Positions 53,197 to 61,686 of a DNA stretch of 64,000 nt are shown here, piece by piece (position 1 is the first letter of the stretch; each line of letters starts with the position of its first letter). The stretch is from an uncultured Collinsella sp. (GTDB taxonomy: Bacteria > Actinomycetota > Coriobacteriia > Coriobacteriales > Coriobacteriaceae): NCBI GenBank assembly GCA_902491565.1, contig CABUIE010000012.1, positions 12,215 through 76,214 of the forward strand. The letters run 5' to 3'. The position numbers and the translations under genes are program-made. The notes beneath the pieces are model-generated. The model was not told the origin of the DNA. It searched no databases and saw only the letters and a list, made by a program, of their open reading frames with translations.

Positions 53197-53402
53197 TGCG
53201 TTTACGGCCTTGAGGCCGGCGGGCGGAGAAGGATGTGGTCGATAGGGATACGTGTCCCCTTCGCTGTTTCGCGCTTTGCGCGAAAGGCGCGTTGCTTTGG
53301 GATGGGTGGGGGACGTGGTTGCTTTGGCAACTGATCTCCGCCACAAATTACCCTTGGCATACTTGCGCGAGAACCTGCTCGTGCTACACTTGCAATTGCT
53401 GT

Positions 53403-53580
53403 TTCAGGGCGGGGTGGAATTCCCCACTGGCGGTAAATCGGGCGGTGTCAAAGGGGCACCGTGGCGCAGGCGAGGTGTCTGCGACCGAGCCGATGAGTCC
53501 GCGACCCGTGCGTGTGTTGGTTCGCATGTCGGCTGAACTGGTGAGATCCCAGTACCAACGGTTAGAGTCCGGATGAAAGA
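53403..53580 (+). ncRNA. FMN riboswitch (RFN element)
   Basis: TTCAGGGCGGGGTGGAATTC, ACTGGCGGTAAAT, and the closing CAACGGTTAGAGTCCGGATG with AAAGAGG are the conserved blocks of the RFN element. It senses flavin mononucleotide and should shut off the riboflavin uptake genes that follow when FMN is plentiful. A possible promoter (TTGCGC at 53363, TACACT at 53385, 16-base spacer) lies just upstream. The stretch 53197-53402 has no gene. Confidence 0.93.
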
Positions 53581-53593
53581 GGCAGGTGATCTT

Positions 53594-54184
53594 ATGTCTG
53601 AACAGTCGCAGCATATCCATTTTGAGAACACGAATAGGTGGAGCACCAAACAGCTCGTTACCATGGCGTTGATGTGCGCCCTGGGAGCACTGTTTATGTA
53701 TGTGCAGCTGCCTATCCTTCCTTCGGCGCCGTTTTTGACGTATGACCCGTCGCTGGTGCCGGCGATGGTGTGTGGATTTGCGTACGGCCCTGGTGCCGGC
53801 ACTGCCGTTGCCGCTATGGCGATCGTTATCCATGCGCTCACCACGGGTGACTGGGTCGGCGCGCTTATGAACCTGGTGGCTACGCTGGGCTATATTCTCC
53901 CCGCGGCTATCGTGTACCAGAAGATGCATACCTATAAGGGTGCTGTGATTGGCCTGGCGCTCGGCGTTATTGCCGCTACGGCGTTGTCTATGGTTGCGAA
54001 TCTGACCATTGGCGTTTGGTTCTGGTATGGCTCGGTCGATGTGATCGCCCCGCTTATGATTCCTGCCGTGCTGCCGTTCAACCTTATCAAGACCGTGCTT
54101 AACTCGGTGTTGACGCTGGCGGTGTATAAAGCAGTCTCCAACCTCATCACGCCTAAAAAGGACCAGGTCAAAGGCCGCGCATGA
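53594..54184 (+). CDS. ribU: Riboflavin ECF transporter S component RibU
   Basis: A 196-residue membrane protein with six helices. WSTKQLVTMALMCALGALFM and LPSAPFLTYDPSLVPAMVCGFAYGP match the RibU/ECF substrate-specific family. The RFN element directly upstream makes riboflavin the substrate. The ATG at 53594 has AGGTGAT before it; an ATG at 53573 lies inside the conserved end of the riboswitch and is unlikely to be used. The stop overlaps the next start. Confidence 0.92.
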   Translation: MSEQSQHIHFENTNRWSTKQLVTMALMCALGALFMYVQLPILPSAPFLTYDPSLVPAMVCGFAYGPGAGTAVAAMAIVIHALTTGDWVGALMNLVATLGYILPAAIVYQKMHTYKGAVIGLALGVIAATALSMVANLTIGVWFWYGSVDVIAPLMIPAVLPFNLIKTVLNSVLTLAVYKAVSNLITPKKDQVKGRA

Positions 54185-56085
54185 TTGAGTGTCGGGGCGT
54201 TTCCTTTAGCTATGACGGTGCCGTGTCGGCACTCGACGGTGTCGATCTGAATATCGAGGACGGCGAGTTTTTCTGCATCCTCGGTGGCAATGGGTCGGGC
54301 AAGTCGACGTTTGCCAAGCATCTGAATGCACTGTTGCAGCCCGATGCGGGCACGGTACGCATCAACGGCATGGATGCGTCCGACCCCGAGCTGGTCTACG
54401 ACATTCGTTCGACCGCGGGCATGGTGTTCCAGAATCCCGATGATCAGCTGGTGGCAACGCTTGTCGAAGATGACGTTGCGTTCGGTCCCGAAAACCTTGG
54501 CGTGCCATCGGCGCAAATTGCGCAGCGCGTACGCGAGGCACTGAAGGGCGTGGGCCTGGTGGGCTTTGAGCGCCACGAGACCCATGCGCTTTCGGGTGGC
54601 CAAAAGCAACGCGTGGCGCTTGCCGGCGTGCTTGCCATGGAACCGCACGTTCTCATTTTGGACGAGGCTTCCTCGATGCTCGATCCGCGTGGACGTAAGG
54701 GCCTCATGAAGGCTTGCCGCGCGTTGCACGCTCGCGGTATGACCATCGTGATGATTACGCACTTTATGGAAGAAGCCGCCGAGGCCGATCGTGTCGCCGT
54801 GTTTCAGACAGGGCGCGTTGCCATGCTCGGTACGCCCGAGGAAATCTTGACGCGGGCAGACGAACTTGTGCAGCTCAACTTGGATATGCCGGCGTCGTGC
54901 TGTCTAGGTAGGGCACTTCGTGAGAAGGGCGTACCCGTTTGCGCGCAGGTGCGTGAGGCGGATATGGTCGCTGAGATTGTGCAGGCTTATGCCGAGCGAA
55001 GTGGAGCAGGCATCGCGGGGCAGTCTTCCGTATCCCAGTTGGGAATCGCTGGCGGCACTGTTCCGGTAGACAACGAGGGCAACGCGTCGGAGCCCGTCGT
55101 CGAACTATCCCATGTTTCGTACAGTTATTCGCTCAGCCCGCGCGAGCGCCGCCGCTGGCATAAGCGCTCGGCCACTGCGGGCAAATCGAACAAACAGGCC
55201 CTCTGGGGAAACGACCCCAGCAGCCCGTGGGCGCTGCACGATGTATCGCTGGCGGTGCGTCGCGGCGAGTTCCTGGGCTTGGCAGGTCATACCGGTTCGG
55301 GTAAGTCGACGCTGGTCCAGCATCTCAACGGTTTGATTCGCCCCCAGGAGGGATCCGTTCGCGCGCTGGGGCTCGATCTGTCAAACAAGAAAGACGCCGC
55401 CGCGGTTAAGGCCAAGGTCGGCGTGGTGTTTCAATATCCTGAGCGTCAGCTGTTTGCCGAAACCGTGGCGCAGGACGTGGCGTTTGGTCCGCATAACCTT
55501 GGCTTGCCGCAAGATGAAGTCGACCGTCGTGTCGAGTCATCGCTCTCGCGCGTGGGCCTCGACCTTTCCACGGTCGGCGACAAGAGTCCCTTTGAGCTTT
55601 CGGGCGGTCAGCAACGGCGTGTGGCATTCGCCGGCGTGCTCGCCATGGAGCCCGAAGTCCTGGTGCTCGATGAACCCATGGCGGGGCTCGATCCGGCGGC
55701 GCGCAGTGATTTCCTGGAGCTCATCGATCGACTCCATCGCGAGGGCCTGACCGTTGTCATGGTTTCGCACAGCATGGATGACCTGGCCAATTGCTGCGAC
55801 CGTATCGTCGTAATGAACGAAGGTGCGGTGTTTGCCGAGGGAACCCCCGCTCAGGTGTTTGCGCATGCGGATGAGCTTAAATCAATCGGCTTGGGTGTTC
55901 CCGCTGCCCAGCGCATGGCGTTGGCGCTCGCGGAAGCGGGCGTGCCGCTGCGTCGCGGCGGGCTCTATACGGTTGAGTCGTTGGCCGACGAGTTGGTAGA
56001 TTTGCTGATCGGTCGCTCGGACGGTCCTTCTAACGTCGCGGACATTGCTAAATCCAAGACGGTCGCGCGAGAGGAGGGCTGCTAA
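54181..56085 (+). CDS. ECF transporter ATPase, two fused ATP-binding domains
   Basis: A 634-residue protein holding both ATPases of an ECF transporter in one chain. Domain 1 (about 1-235): Walker A GGNGSGKST, signature LSGGQKQRVALAGVL, Walker B VLILDEASSMLD. Domain 2 (about 305-590): GHTGSGKST, LSGGQQRRVAFAGVL, VLVLDEPMAGLD. A linker of about 70 residues joins them. In most Firmicutes EcfA1 and EcfA2 are separate proteins. The ATG overlaps the ribU stop (ATGA). Confidence 0.93.
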   Translation: MIECRGVSFSYDGAVSALDGVDLNIEDGEFFCILGGNGSGKSTFAKHLNALLQPDAGTVRINGMDASDPELVYDIRSTAGMVFQNPDDQLVATLVEDDVAFGPENLGVPSAQIAQRVREALKGVGLVGFERHETHALSGGQKQRVALAGVLAMEPHVLILDEASSMLDPRGRKGLMKACRALHARGMTIVMITHFMEEAAEADRVAVFQTGRVAMLGTPEEILTRADELVQLNLDMPASCCLGRALREKGVPVCAQVREADMVAEIVQAYAERSGAGIAGQSSVSQLGIAGGTVPVDNEGNASEPVVELSHVSYSYSLSPRERRRWHKRSATAGKSNKQALWGNDPSSPWALHDVSLAVRRGEFLGLAGHTGSGKSTLVQHLNGLIRPQEGSVRALGLDLSNKKDAAAVKAKVGVVFQYPERQLFAETVAQDVAFGPHNLGLPQDEVDRRVESSLSRVGLDLSTVGDKSPFELSGGQQRRVAFAGVLAMEPEVLVLDEPMAGLDPAARSDFLELIDRLHREGLTVVMVSHSMDDLANCCDRIVVMNEGAVFAEGTPAQVFAHADELKSIGLGVPAAQRMALALAEAGVPLRRGGLYTVESLADELVDLLIGRSDGPSNVADIAKSKTVAREEGC

Positions 56086-56885
56086 TGGAGGCGTTTTCGT
56101 TTGGCAGCTACTATCCCGGCGATAGTGCGATCCACCGCCTGGACCCGCGAACTAAGTTGCTCTTGGGCTTTGTGTTTCTGATCACGACGCTCACAGTCAG
56201 CAGCTTCCGCGGACTGGTCCCGGTCGCAATCTTCGTTGTCCTGATCTATACCGTGTCCCGGGTGCCGTTGCGCCGGGTCCTATCATCGATGGCGCCGCTG
56301 CTGGCAATCGTCGTCGTGGTCGCGGTACTCAACCTGTTTTCCGACCAGAGCGGGCGCATTCTGTGGCAGCTTGGCTTTTTGCAGATAAGCGAGGGCTCGC
56401 TGCGTTCTGCGGCGTTTATGGCGTGCCGCCTGAGCTTGATGATGGCCGGCATGAGCGCCATTACGCTCACCACGCCCACGCTCGACCTCACCGCGGGCTT
56501 TGAGCGCCTGCTCGCGCCGTTTGCGCGTGTGGGACTTCCTGCGCACGAGCTCGGCATGATTATGGGTATCGCGCTGCGCTTTATGCCGCAGTTTGCCACC
56601 GAGATGAAGCAGACGGCCGATGCGCAGGCGAGCCGCGGTGCGCGCGTGACGGGAGGCCCGCTCGGCGGCGTGCGCATGCTCGGCAGTGTGGCGATTCCGC
56701 TGTTCACCGGCGTGTTCCGTCATGCCGAGACGCTTTCGGCCGCCATGGATGCCCGTTGCTATCATGGCGAGCAGGGCCGCGCACGTTTGCATGCGCTTGC
56801 ATTTGGCCGCAGCGATGCGTTGGCGGCGGTGGTGACGGCGTTGCTGCTCATCTGCGTCATCGTCATCAATCTTCAACTTGTTTAG
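56085..56885 (+). CDS. ecfT: ECF transporter transmembrane T component
   Basis: A 266-residue membrane scaffold linking RibU to the ATPases. SAIHRLDPRTKLLLGFVFL is the N-terminal signature. The two coupling helices carry the Ala-Arg-Gly type motifs AQASRGA and AMDARCY. About five membrane helices are seen. The start codon overlaps the ATPase stop by one base, so the three genes make a tightly coupled riboflavin uptake operon. Confidence 0.93.
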   Translation: MEAFSFGSYYPGDSAIHRLDPRTKLLLGFVFLITTLTVSSFRGLVPVAIFVVLIYTVSRVPLRRVLSSMAPLLAIVVVVAVLNLFSDQSGRILWQLGFLQISEGSLRSAAFMACRLSLMMAGMSAITLTTPTLDLTAGFERLLAPFARVGLPAHELGMIMGIALRFMPQFATEMKQTADAQASRGARVTGGPLGGVRMLGSVAIPLFTGVFRHAETLSAAMDARCYHGEQGRARLHALAFGRSDALAAVVTALLLICVIVINLQLV

Positions 56886-56915
56886 GCGCGATTCGAGCGC
56901 AAGAAAGGGGTCCCT

Positions 56916-57362
56916 ATGACCGACAACGACCGCACGGCTCAGCTTGAGCGCGCCTGTTCGTATCTCAGGCGCATTCCGGCGTGGTATCTGGCCACGACCG
57001 ATGTGGCCGACGGGTATCAGCCTCGCGTGAGGCCGTTTTCATTTGCCATGGTCGATGACGGTAAGCTGTGGTTTTGCACATCGCGCGACAAGGATGTGTG
57101 GGCGGAGCTGAGTGCGAATCCCAAGTTTGAGGTATCGGGCTGGAAGCCGGGGGAATGTTGGATCGTATTGACCGGCGAAGCCGCACTTGAGGACGACGCA
57201 GTTGCGAGCGACAAGGTGCGTCAAGCGGGTTTTAAGCACATGGTGGGCATTGGCGAGGAACACGAGAGTGCCAACGACGGCCGCCTTGCTTTCTTTTCGG
57301 TCCGCAACATTGCCGCGCGCTTCTGCGATATCGACGGCAGCGAGGAGCGCCTGGAACTCTAG
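56916..57362 (+). CDS. Pyridoxamine 5'-phosphate oxidase family protein (flavin split-barrel)
   Basis: A 148-residue protein. IPAWYLATTDVADGYQPRVRP, KLWFCTSRDKDVWAELSANP and GECWIVLTGEA show the FMN-binding split-barrel fold of the PNPOx-like family of anaerobes. GAAAGGGG precedes the ATG. It follows ecfT by 30 bases, so its cofactor supply and its expression are probably linked to riboflavin uptake. The reaction is unknown. Confidence 0.85.
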   Translation: MTDNDRTAQLERACSYLRRIPAWYLATTDVADGYQPRVRPFSFAMVDDGKLWFCTSRDKDVWAELSANPKFEVSGWKPGECWIVLTGEAALEDDAVASDKVRQAGFKHMVGIGEEHESANDGRLAFFSVRNIAARFCDIDGSEERLEL

Positions 57363-57413
57363 CGCGTCTCAAATTAACTACCCGTTCTGAATTAGCTAGT
57401 GCCAGGAGGACAC

Positions 57414-57824
57414 ATGGACGGATTGAATACGGTTTTGGAGTATCTGTCGTCAGTGCCGGCATGGTATTTGGCGACGAGCGTTGACGGACAGCCGCATGTG
57501 CGTCCGTTTTCGTTTGCGCAGATCCAGGACGGCAAGCTGTGGTTTGTAACGGCGCGCACCAAAGATGTGTGGCAGGAGCTGCTGCAAAACCAGCGCTTCG
57601 AGGCCACGAGTTGGTGGCCGGGCCATGGCTGGCTCATCTTGCGCGGGCGTGCCGGCTTGGATGACCGGGCTTTAGACGAAATGCGCGAAGCCGGGTGGAA
57701 GCATCTAGAGCGCCTGGGCGAGCACTATGAGGGGCCTAACGACCCCACGCTCGTCTTCTTTAGCGTCGAAGATCCCGAGGCTTTTATCTGCAATCACGAC
57801 GAATGGGTGCCGGTCGAGCTCTAG
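57414..57824 (+). CDS. Pyridoxamine 5'-phosphate oxidase family protein (second copy)
   Basis: A 136-residue paralogue of the previous gene. VPAWYLATSVDGQPHVRPFSF, KLWFVTARTKDVWQELLQN and GHGWLILRGRAGL match it segment by segment, so the pair arose by duplication. AGGAGG lies five bases before the ATG at 57414. It is probably an FMN-binding reductase or oxidase. Confidence 0.85.
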   Translation: MDGLNTVLEYLSSVPAWYLATSVDGQPHVRPFSFAQIQDGKLWFVTARTKDVWQELLQNQRFEATSWWPGHGWLILRGRAGLDDRALDEMREAGWKHLERLGEHYEGPNDPTLVFFSVEDPEAFICNHDEWVPVEL

Positions 57825-57861
57825 CCAGCTGGCTTATCCTAACAACTTGGTTTTCGCATGG

Positions 57862-57915
57862 GCGGGCCCCGTATTGCCCGGCGCCGTTAGGGGCGCCGGT
57901 CAATACGGAGCCCGC
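57862..57915. repeat. Nested palindrome ahead of the arginine operon
   Basis: GCGGGCCCCGTATTG (57862-57876) pairs with CAATACGGAGCCCGC (57901-57915) with one mismatch, enclosing CGGCGCC (57879-57885) and GGCGCCG (57892-57898). No T run follows. It likely ends the flavoprotein transcript. Confidence 0.7.
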
Positions 57916-57960
57916 TCCATTTGTCAATTCCTTCAAGCGAATGTGTCGGGAATGTTTCAA

Positions 57961-57995
57961 TGCATGAATATGCAAGCCATTTACGTATTCATGCA
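57961..57995 (+). promoter_or_regulatory. Putative ArgR operator of argCJBD
   Basis: TGCATGAATA (57961-57970) faces its perfect inverted copy TATTCATGCA (57986-57995) across 15 bases. ATGAATA/TATTCAT half-sites are the core of ARG boxes bound by the arginine repressor. It lies 87 bases before argC, where a repressor would block the promoter. Confidence 0.7.
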
Positions 57996-58081
57996 TCTTT
58001 TGGTGCTAAAGTTTCAACCCACTTCATAACGACCGCTGCGAAATGCGCATCGGTGCATAAATCGCAGACAAGGAGTCTGAT

Positions 58082-59152
58082 ATGTCTTTGAAGGTTGGAA
58101 TCGTCGGCGCGGCTGGATATGCCGGCGCCGAACTCATTCGCCTCGTGCTTGGCCATCCCGAGTTTGAACTTGTTGCCATTACGTCCAACGCCGATGCCAG
58201 CCAGCCGCTGTCCGCGGTGTATCCGAGCTTTGCTGGCGTGAGCGATCTGGTTTTCACCACGCATGACGCCCCCGAGCTCAAGAGCTGCGATGCGGTTTTT
58301 CTTGCCGTGCCGCACACGGCTGCCATGGCACAGGTGCCCGCGCTGCTTGCCGCGGGCGTTTCCTGCTTTGATCTTTCGGCCGATTACCGTCTGAGCGACG
58401 CGTCCGTCTTTGAGGCATGGTATGCCGCTGAGCACACGAGCCCCGAGTTGCTCAAGACCCGCGCTTTTGGCCTGCCCGAGCTATTCTGCCGGGACTTGGA
58501 GACCGCCGCATCCGACCATGCCGACGGCAAACCCGTGCTGGTCGCCTGCGCCGGTTGCTATCCCACCGCAACGAGCCTTGCCGCCGCGCCCGCCGTGCGC
58601 GCTGGCTGGGTTGCCCAGAGCGGCCCCGTGATCGTTGATGCCATCAGCGGTGTGACGGGTGCCGGCAAGTCCTGCAACGCTCGTACGCATTTTTGCAGCG
58701 CTGACGAGAACTTGGAGGCCTACGGCGTGGGCAAGCATCGCCACACGCCCGAGATTGAACAAATCCTTGGCCTGACCGATCGCGTCGTCTTCACCCCGCA
58801 TCTGGCACCGCTCAAGCGCGGCCTGCTCTCCACGGTGACGCTGCCGCTCACGCCGCAGGCCATCGACTCCCTGGCTCTTGAGGATGTCGTCGACTATTAC
58901 AAGCAGTTTTACGCTGGACGCACCTTTGTGCGCGTGCTCGATGCCGGCCAGCAGCCCAAGACGGCTTCGGTCGTCGGCACCAACGCTGCCCAGATTGGCC
59001 TCGCGCTCAACAAGCGCGCGGGCGTGCTGGTGGCGACGGGCGCCATCGACAATCTGTGCAAGGGCGCTGCGGGCCAAGCGGTCCAGTGCGCCAATATCGT
59101 CTTTGGCTTTGACGAGCGACGAGGCTTGCCCACAGTGGCGTGCCCGGTGTAG
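58082..59152 (+). CDS. argC: N-acetyl-gamma-glutamyl-phosphate reductase
   Basis: A 356-residue NADPH enzyme that reduces N-acetylglutamyl phosphate to the semialdehyde, third step of arginine synthesis. VGIVGAAGYAGAELIRL is the nucleotide loop, SADYRL follows, and AGCYPTA holds the catalytic Cys. The C-terminal half contains HRHTPEIEQ and FTPHLAPLKRG. ACAAGGAG precedes the ATG. First gene of the arg operon. Confidence 0.96.
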   Translation: MSLKVGIVGAAGYAGAELIRLVLGHPEFELVAITSNADASQPLSAVYPSFAGVSDLVFTTHDAPELKSCDAVFLAVPHTAAMAQVPALLAAGVSCFDLSADYRLSDASVFEAWYAAEHTSPELLKTRAFGLPELFCRDLETAASDHADGKPVLVACAGCYPTATSLAAAPAVRAGWVAQSGPVIVDAISGVTGAGKSCNARTHFCSADENLEAYGVGKHRHTPEIEQILGLTDRVVFTPHLAPLKRGLLSTVTLPLTPQAIDSLALEDVVDYYKQFYAGRTFVRVLDAGQQPKTASVVGTNAAQIGLALNKRAGVLVATGAIDNLCKGAAGQAVQCANIVFGFDERRGLPTVACPV

Positions 59153-59286
59153 CACATTCGATTGTTAACGATTTGGTAGTCGGGCATCGAGTGGGGCGCC
59201 ACTCTTAAGCTGGTCTCATGATCACGACTGGCATGGCGCACCAACCGATGTCCGTTTTTTGTTTGACATAAGGAGTCATAAAGACG

Positions 59287-60555
59287 ATGAATACCGAGCT
59301 GTTTGATATCAAGATTCGCGCCGTCGAGGGTGGCGTTACGGCTGCGGCTGGTTTTAAGGCTGCGGGCATCCACGCTGGGTTCCGCAAGAACCCCGAGCGT
59401 CTGGATTACGCGCTCGTCGTGCCCGATAAACCCTGTCCCGGTGCCGGCGTGTTTACCACCAATCGCTTTTGCGCGGCGCCCGTGCAGGTGAGCCGTGCCA
59501 ACCTGGGCGGTGCCGACAAGGGCTACGGAATCATCGCCGGCGTTTCGGTCAACTCTGGCAATGCCAACGCCGCCACGGGTGAGACCGGCCTTGCATGCGC
59601 GCGCGAGACGTGCAGCATCGCATCGCAGGTCATCGGCTGCGAGCCCCAGCAGATTCTGGTTGCCTCCACGGGTGTGATTGGTCAGATTCTGCCGATCGAC
59701 ACGTTTGAGACCGCCATTCCTGCTGCCTACGAGGCGCTCTCCGCCCACGGTGGAGCCGATGCCGCTCGCGCCATCATGACGACCGACACGCACTCCAAGG
59801 AGTACGCCGTGTCCTACGTCAGTGAGGCTGCGGGTCATGCGGGCAATGTCTATACGGTAGGCGGAATGTGCAAGGGCTCGGGCATGATTATGCCCAACAT
59901 GGCCACCATGATCGCAGTTATCACCACCGATGCCCCCGTCGAGCCTGCGGCACTTCATACCCTGCTGCTCTCGACCGTCAAGCAGACCTTTAACAAGGTA
60001 ACGGTCGATTCCGACACCTCGACCAACGACACCTGCATCATGCTTGCCTCCGGCGCCGCTGCCGCAGATGCCGAGCCTATCGTCGAGGGCTCCGATGCCT
60101 TCGACGAGTTGGCATTTGCCGTGCACGAGGTGTGCGAGAGCCTGGCGCGCAATATCGCCGCCGATGGCGAGGGCGCATCCAAGCTTGTTACGGTCAACGT
60201 TACCGGCGCCGTGAACGACGAGGAGGCCGATATCGCCGCTCGCGCCGTTGCCAACTCGCCGCTCGTTAAGACCTGCATCGCCGGCCACGACTGCAACTGG
60301 GGCCGCGTCGCCATGGCACTCGGCAAGTGCGGCGTGAAGTTTAATCAGGAAGACGTTTCCATCGACATGATGGGCATGCCTGTCTGTCGCGATGGTCTGA
60401 CTGTTCCCTTTGACGAGGACGAGGCTCTACGACGTTTCGAGGCGCCCGAGATCGTGATCTCGGCCGACCTGGGCGCAGGCGACGCGGCAACGACCGTGTG
60501 GACCTGCGACCTCACGCACGAGTACATCTCCATTAACGGTGACTACCGTTCCTAG
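59287..60555 (+). CDS. argJ: Bifunctional glutamate N-acetyltransferase / ornithine acetyltransferase
   Basis: A 422-residue Ntn-type enzyme that moves acetyl groups from acetylornithine to glutamate, recycling them in arginine synthesis. FTTNRFCAAPVQVSR, SGNANAATGE and the self-cleavage site KGSGMIMPNMATM, where the Thr becomes the new N-terminus and nucleophile, are diagnostic. VDSDTSTNDT and GHDCNWGRV complete it. It follows argC by 134 bases. AAGGAG lies upstream. Confidence 0.96.
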   Translation: MNTELFDIKIRAVEGGVTAAAGFKAAGIHAGFRKNPERLDYALVVPDKPCPGAGVFTTNRFCAAPVQVSRANLGGADKGYGIIAGVSVNSGNANAATGETGLACARETCSIASQVIGCEPQQILVASTGVIGQILPIDTFETAIPAAYEALSAHGGADAARAIMTTDTHSKEYAVSYVSEAAGHAGNVYTVGGMCKGSGMIMPNMATMIAVITTDAPVEPAALHTLLLSTVKQTFNKVTVDSDTSTNDTCIMLASGAAAADAEPIVEGSDAFDELAFAVHEVCESLARNIAADGEGASKLVTVNVTGAVNDEEADIAARAVANSPLVKTCIAGHDCNWGRVAMALGKCGVKFNQEDVSIDMMGMPVCRDGLTVPFDEDEALRRFEAPEIVISADLGAGDAATTVWTCDLTHEYISINGDYRS

Positions 60556-60636
60556 ATTCCAGGCACGCTGCGCATCTTGCCGCGATTGCGGACAGCGGAG
60601 CACGGCGCGATAACGATACGAAAGACGAGGCAGATT

Positions 60637-61617
60637 ATGAAATTCGCACGCGATTGTCGTTCGAGCGAATCCAACGAAGCAACCGCGCAGCTGCTGTTCG
60701 AAGCACTGCCGTGGATTAAGAACCTGACCGGCAAGACGGTTGTTATCAAATATGGCGGAGCCGCCATGGTTGATGAGCAGCTGCGCCGCGACGTGATGAG
60801 CGACATCGTTTTGCTCAAGATCATCGGTATGCGCCCCGTCATCGTGCATGGCGGCGGCAAGGCTATCAACGAGGCGCTCAGCCACTACGACATCCCCGTC
60901 GAGTTTAAGAACGGCCAGCGCGTGACTACGCCTGCCACCATGGACATCGTGCGCGAGGTACTGGGCGGCAAGGTCAATCAGGAGCTGGTCGCGGCGCTCA
61001 ACCACCACGGCAACCTGGCCGTGGGCGTGTCCGGCAGCGACGCCGGCACCCTTATCGCCGAGCCACTCGACCCAGAGCTCGGCCGCGTGGGCAAGGTCAC
61101 GCACGTCAACACCGACTATATCGAGCGCCTGCTCGATAGCGAGTACATCCCCGTCATCGCTACCGTCGCGGCGGGGGAGGACGGCGGTTTCTTCAACATC
61201 AACGCCGACACCGCCGCCGGTGCCGTTGCCGCGGCGCTCCACGCGCATAAGGCGATCTTTTTGACCGATGTCGATGGCCTGTACAAGGACTTTAGCGACA
61301 AGGACTCGCTTATCTCCAACCTAACGCTCGACGAGGTCAACGAAATGCTCTACGGTGGCGAGGTCGATAAGGGCATGATTCCCAAGCTGCGTGCGGCCGT
61401 CGATGCGCTTACCGGCGGCGTATTTCGTGCCCACATCATTAACGGTACTACGCCGCATTCGCTGCTCCTGGAGCTGCTGACCGATGCCGGCGTCGGCACC
61501 GTGATCCATTCCACCGAGACGGCTTACGAGTTCGATACGCATCCGCATCCGCTTTCGACGTTTGCTGCGCGTCTGACCGAGAACCTTGACGAGGTCGAGA
61601 AGCTTCAGACGGTCTAG
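60637..61617 (+). CDS. argB: Acetylglutamate kinase
   Basis: A 326-residue kinase that phosphorylates N-acetylglutamate. VIKYGGAAM is the phosphate loop, VIVHGGGKAIN the substrate loop, NGQRVTTPATMDIV the acetylglutamate site, and NINADTAAGAVAAAL and LTDVDGLYKD follow. The N-terminal helix is of the long kind seen in arginine-feedback-inhibited enzymes. The ATG at 60637 has a purine-rich stretch (GAGG) before it. Third gene of the operon. Confidence 0.95.
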   Translation: MKFARDCRSSESNEATAQLLFEALPWIKNLTGKTVVIKYGGAAMVDEQLRRDVMSDIVLLKIIGMRPVIVHGGGKAINEALSHYDIPVEFKNGQRVTTPATMDIVREVLGGKVNQELVAALNHHGNLAVGVSGSDAGTLIAEPLDPELGRVGKVTHVNTDYIERLLDSEYIPVIATVAAGEDGGFFNINADTAAGAVAAALHAHKAIFLTDVDGLYKDFSDKDSLISNLTLDEVNEMLYGGEVDKGMIPKLRAAVDALTGGVFRAHIINGTTPHSLLLELLTDAGVGTVIHSTETAYEFDTHPHPLSTFAARLTENLDEVEKLQTV

Positions 61618-61686
61618 CTGACCCTCAGCCGCCCCATTCCTGCACCCATAGCCCCGCGCCGTCTGGCGCCCAACGAAAGGCATCTC

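Noticed and set aside
53573..53593. Earlier ATG for ribU
   Set aside because: This ATG belongs to the conserved last block of the FMN riboswitch; the ATG at 53594 has its own ribosome site.
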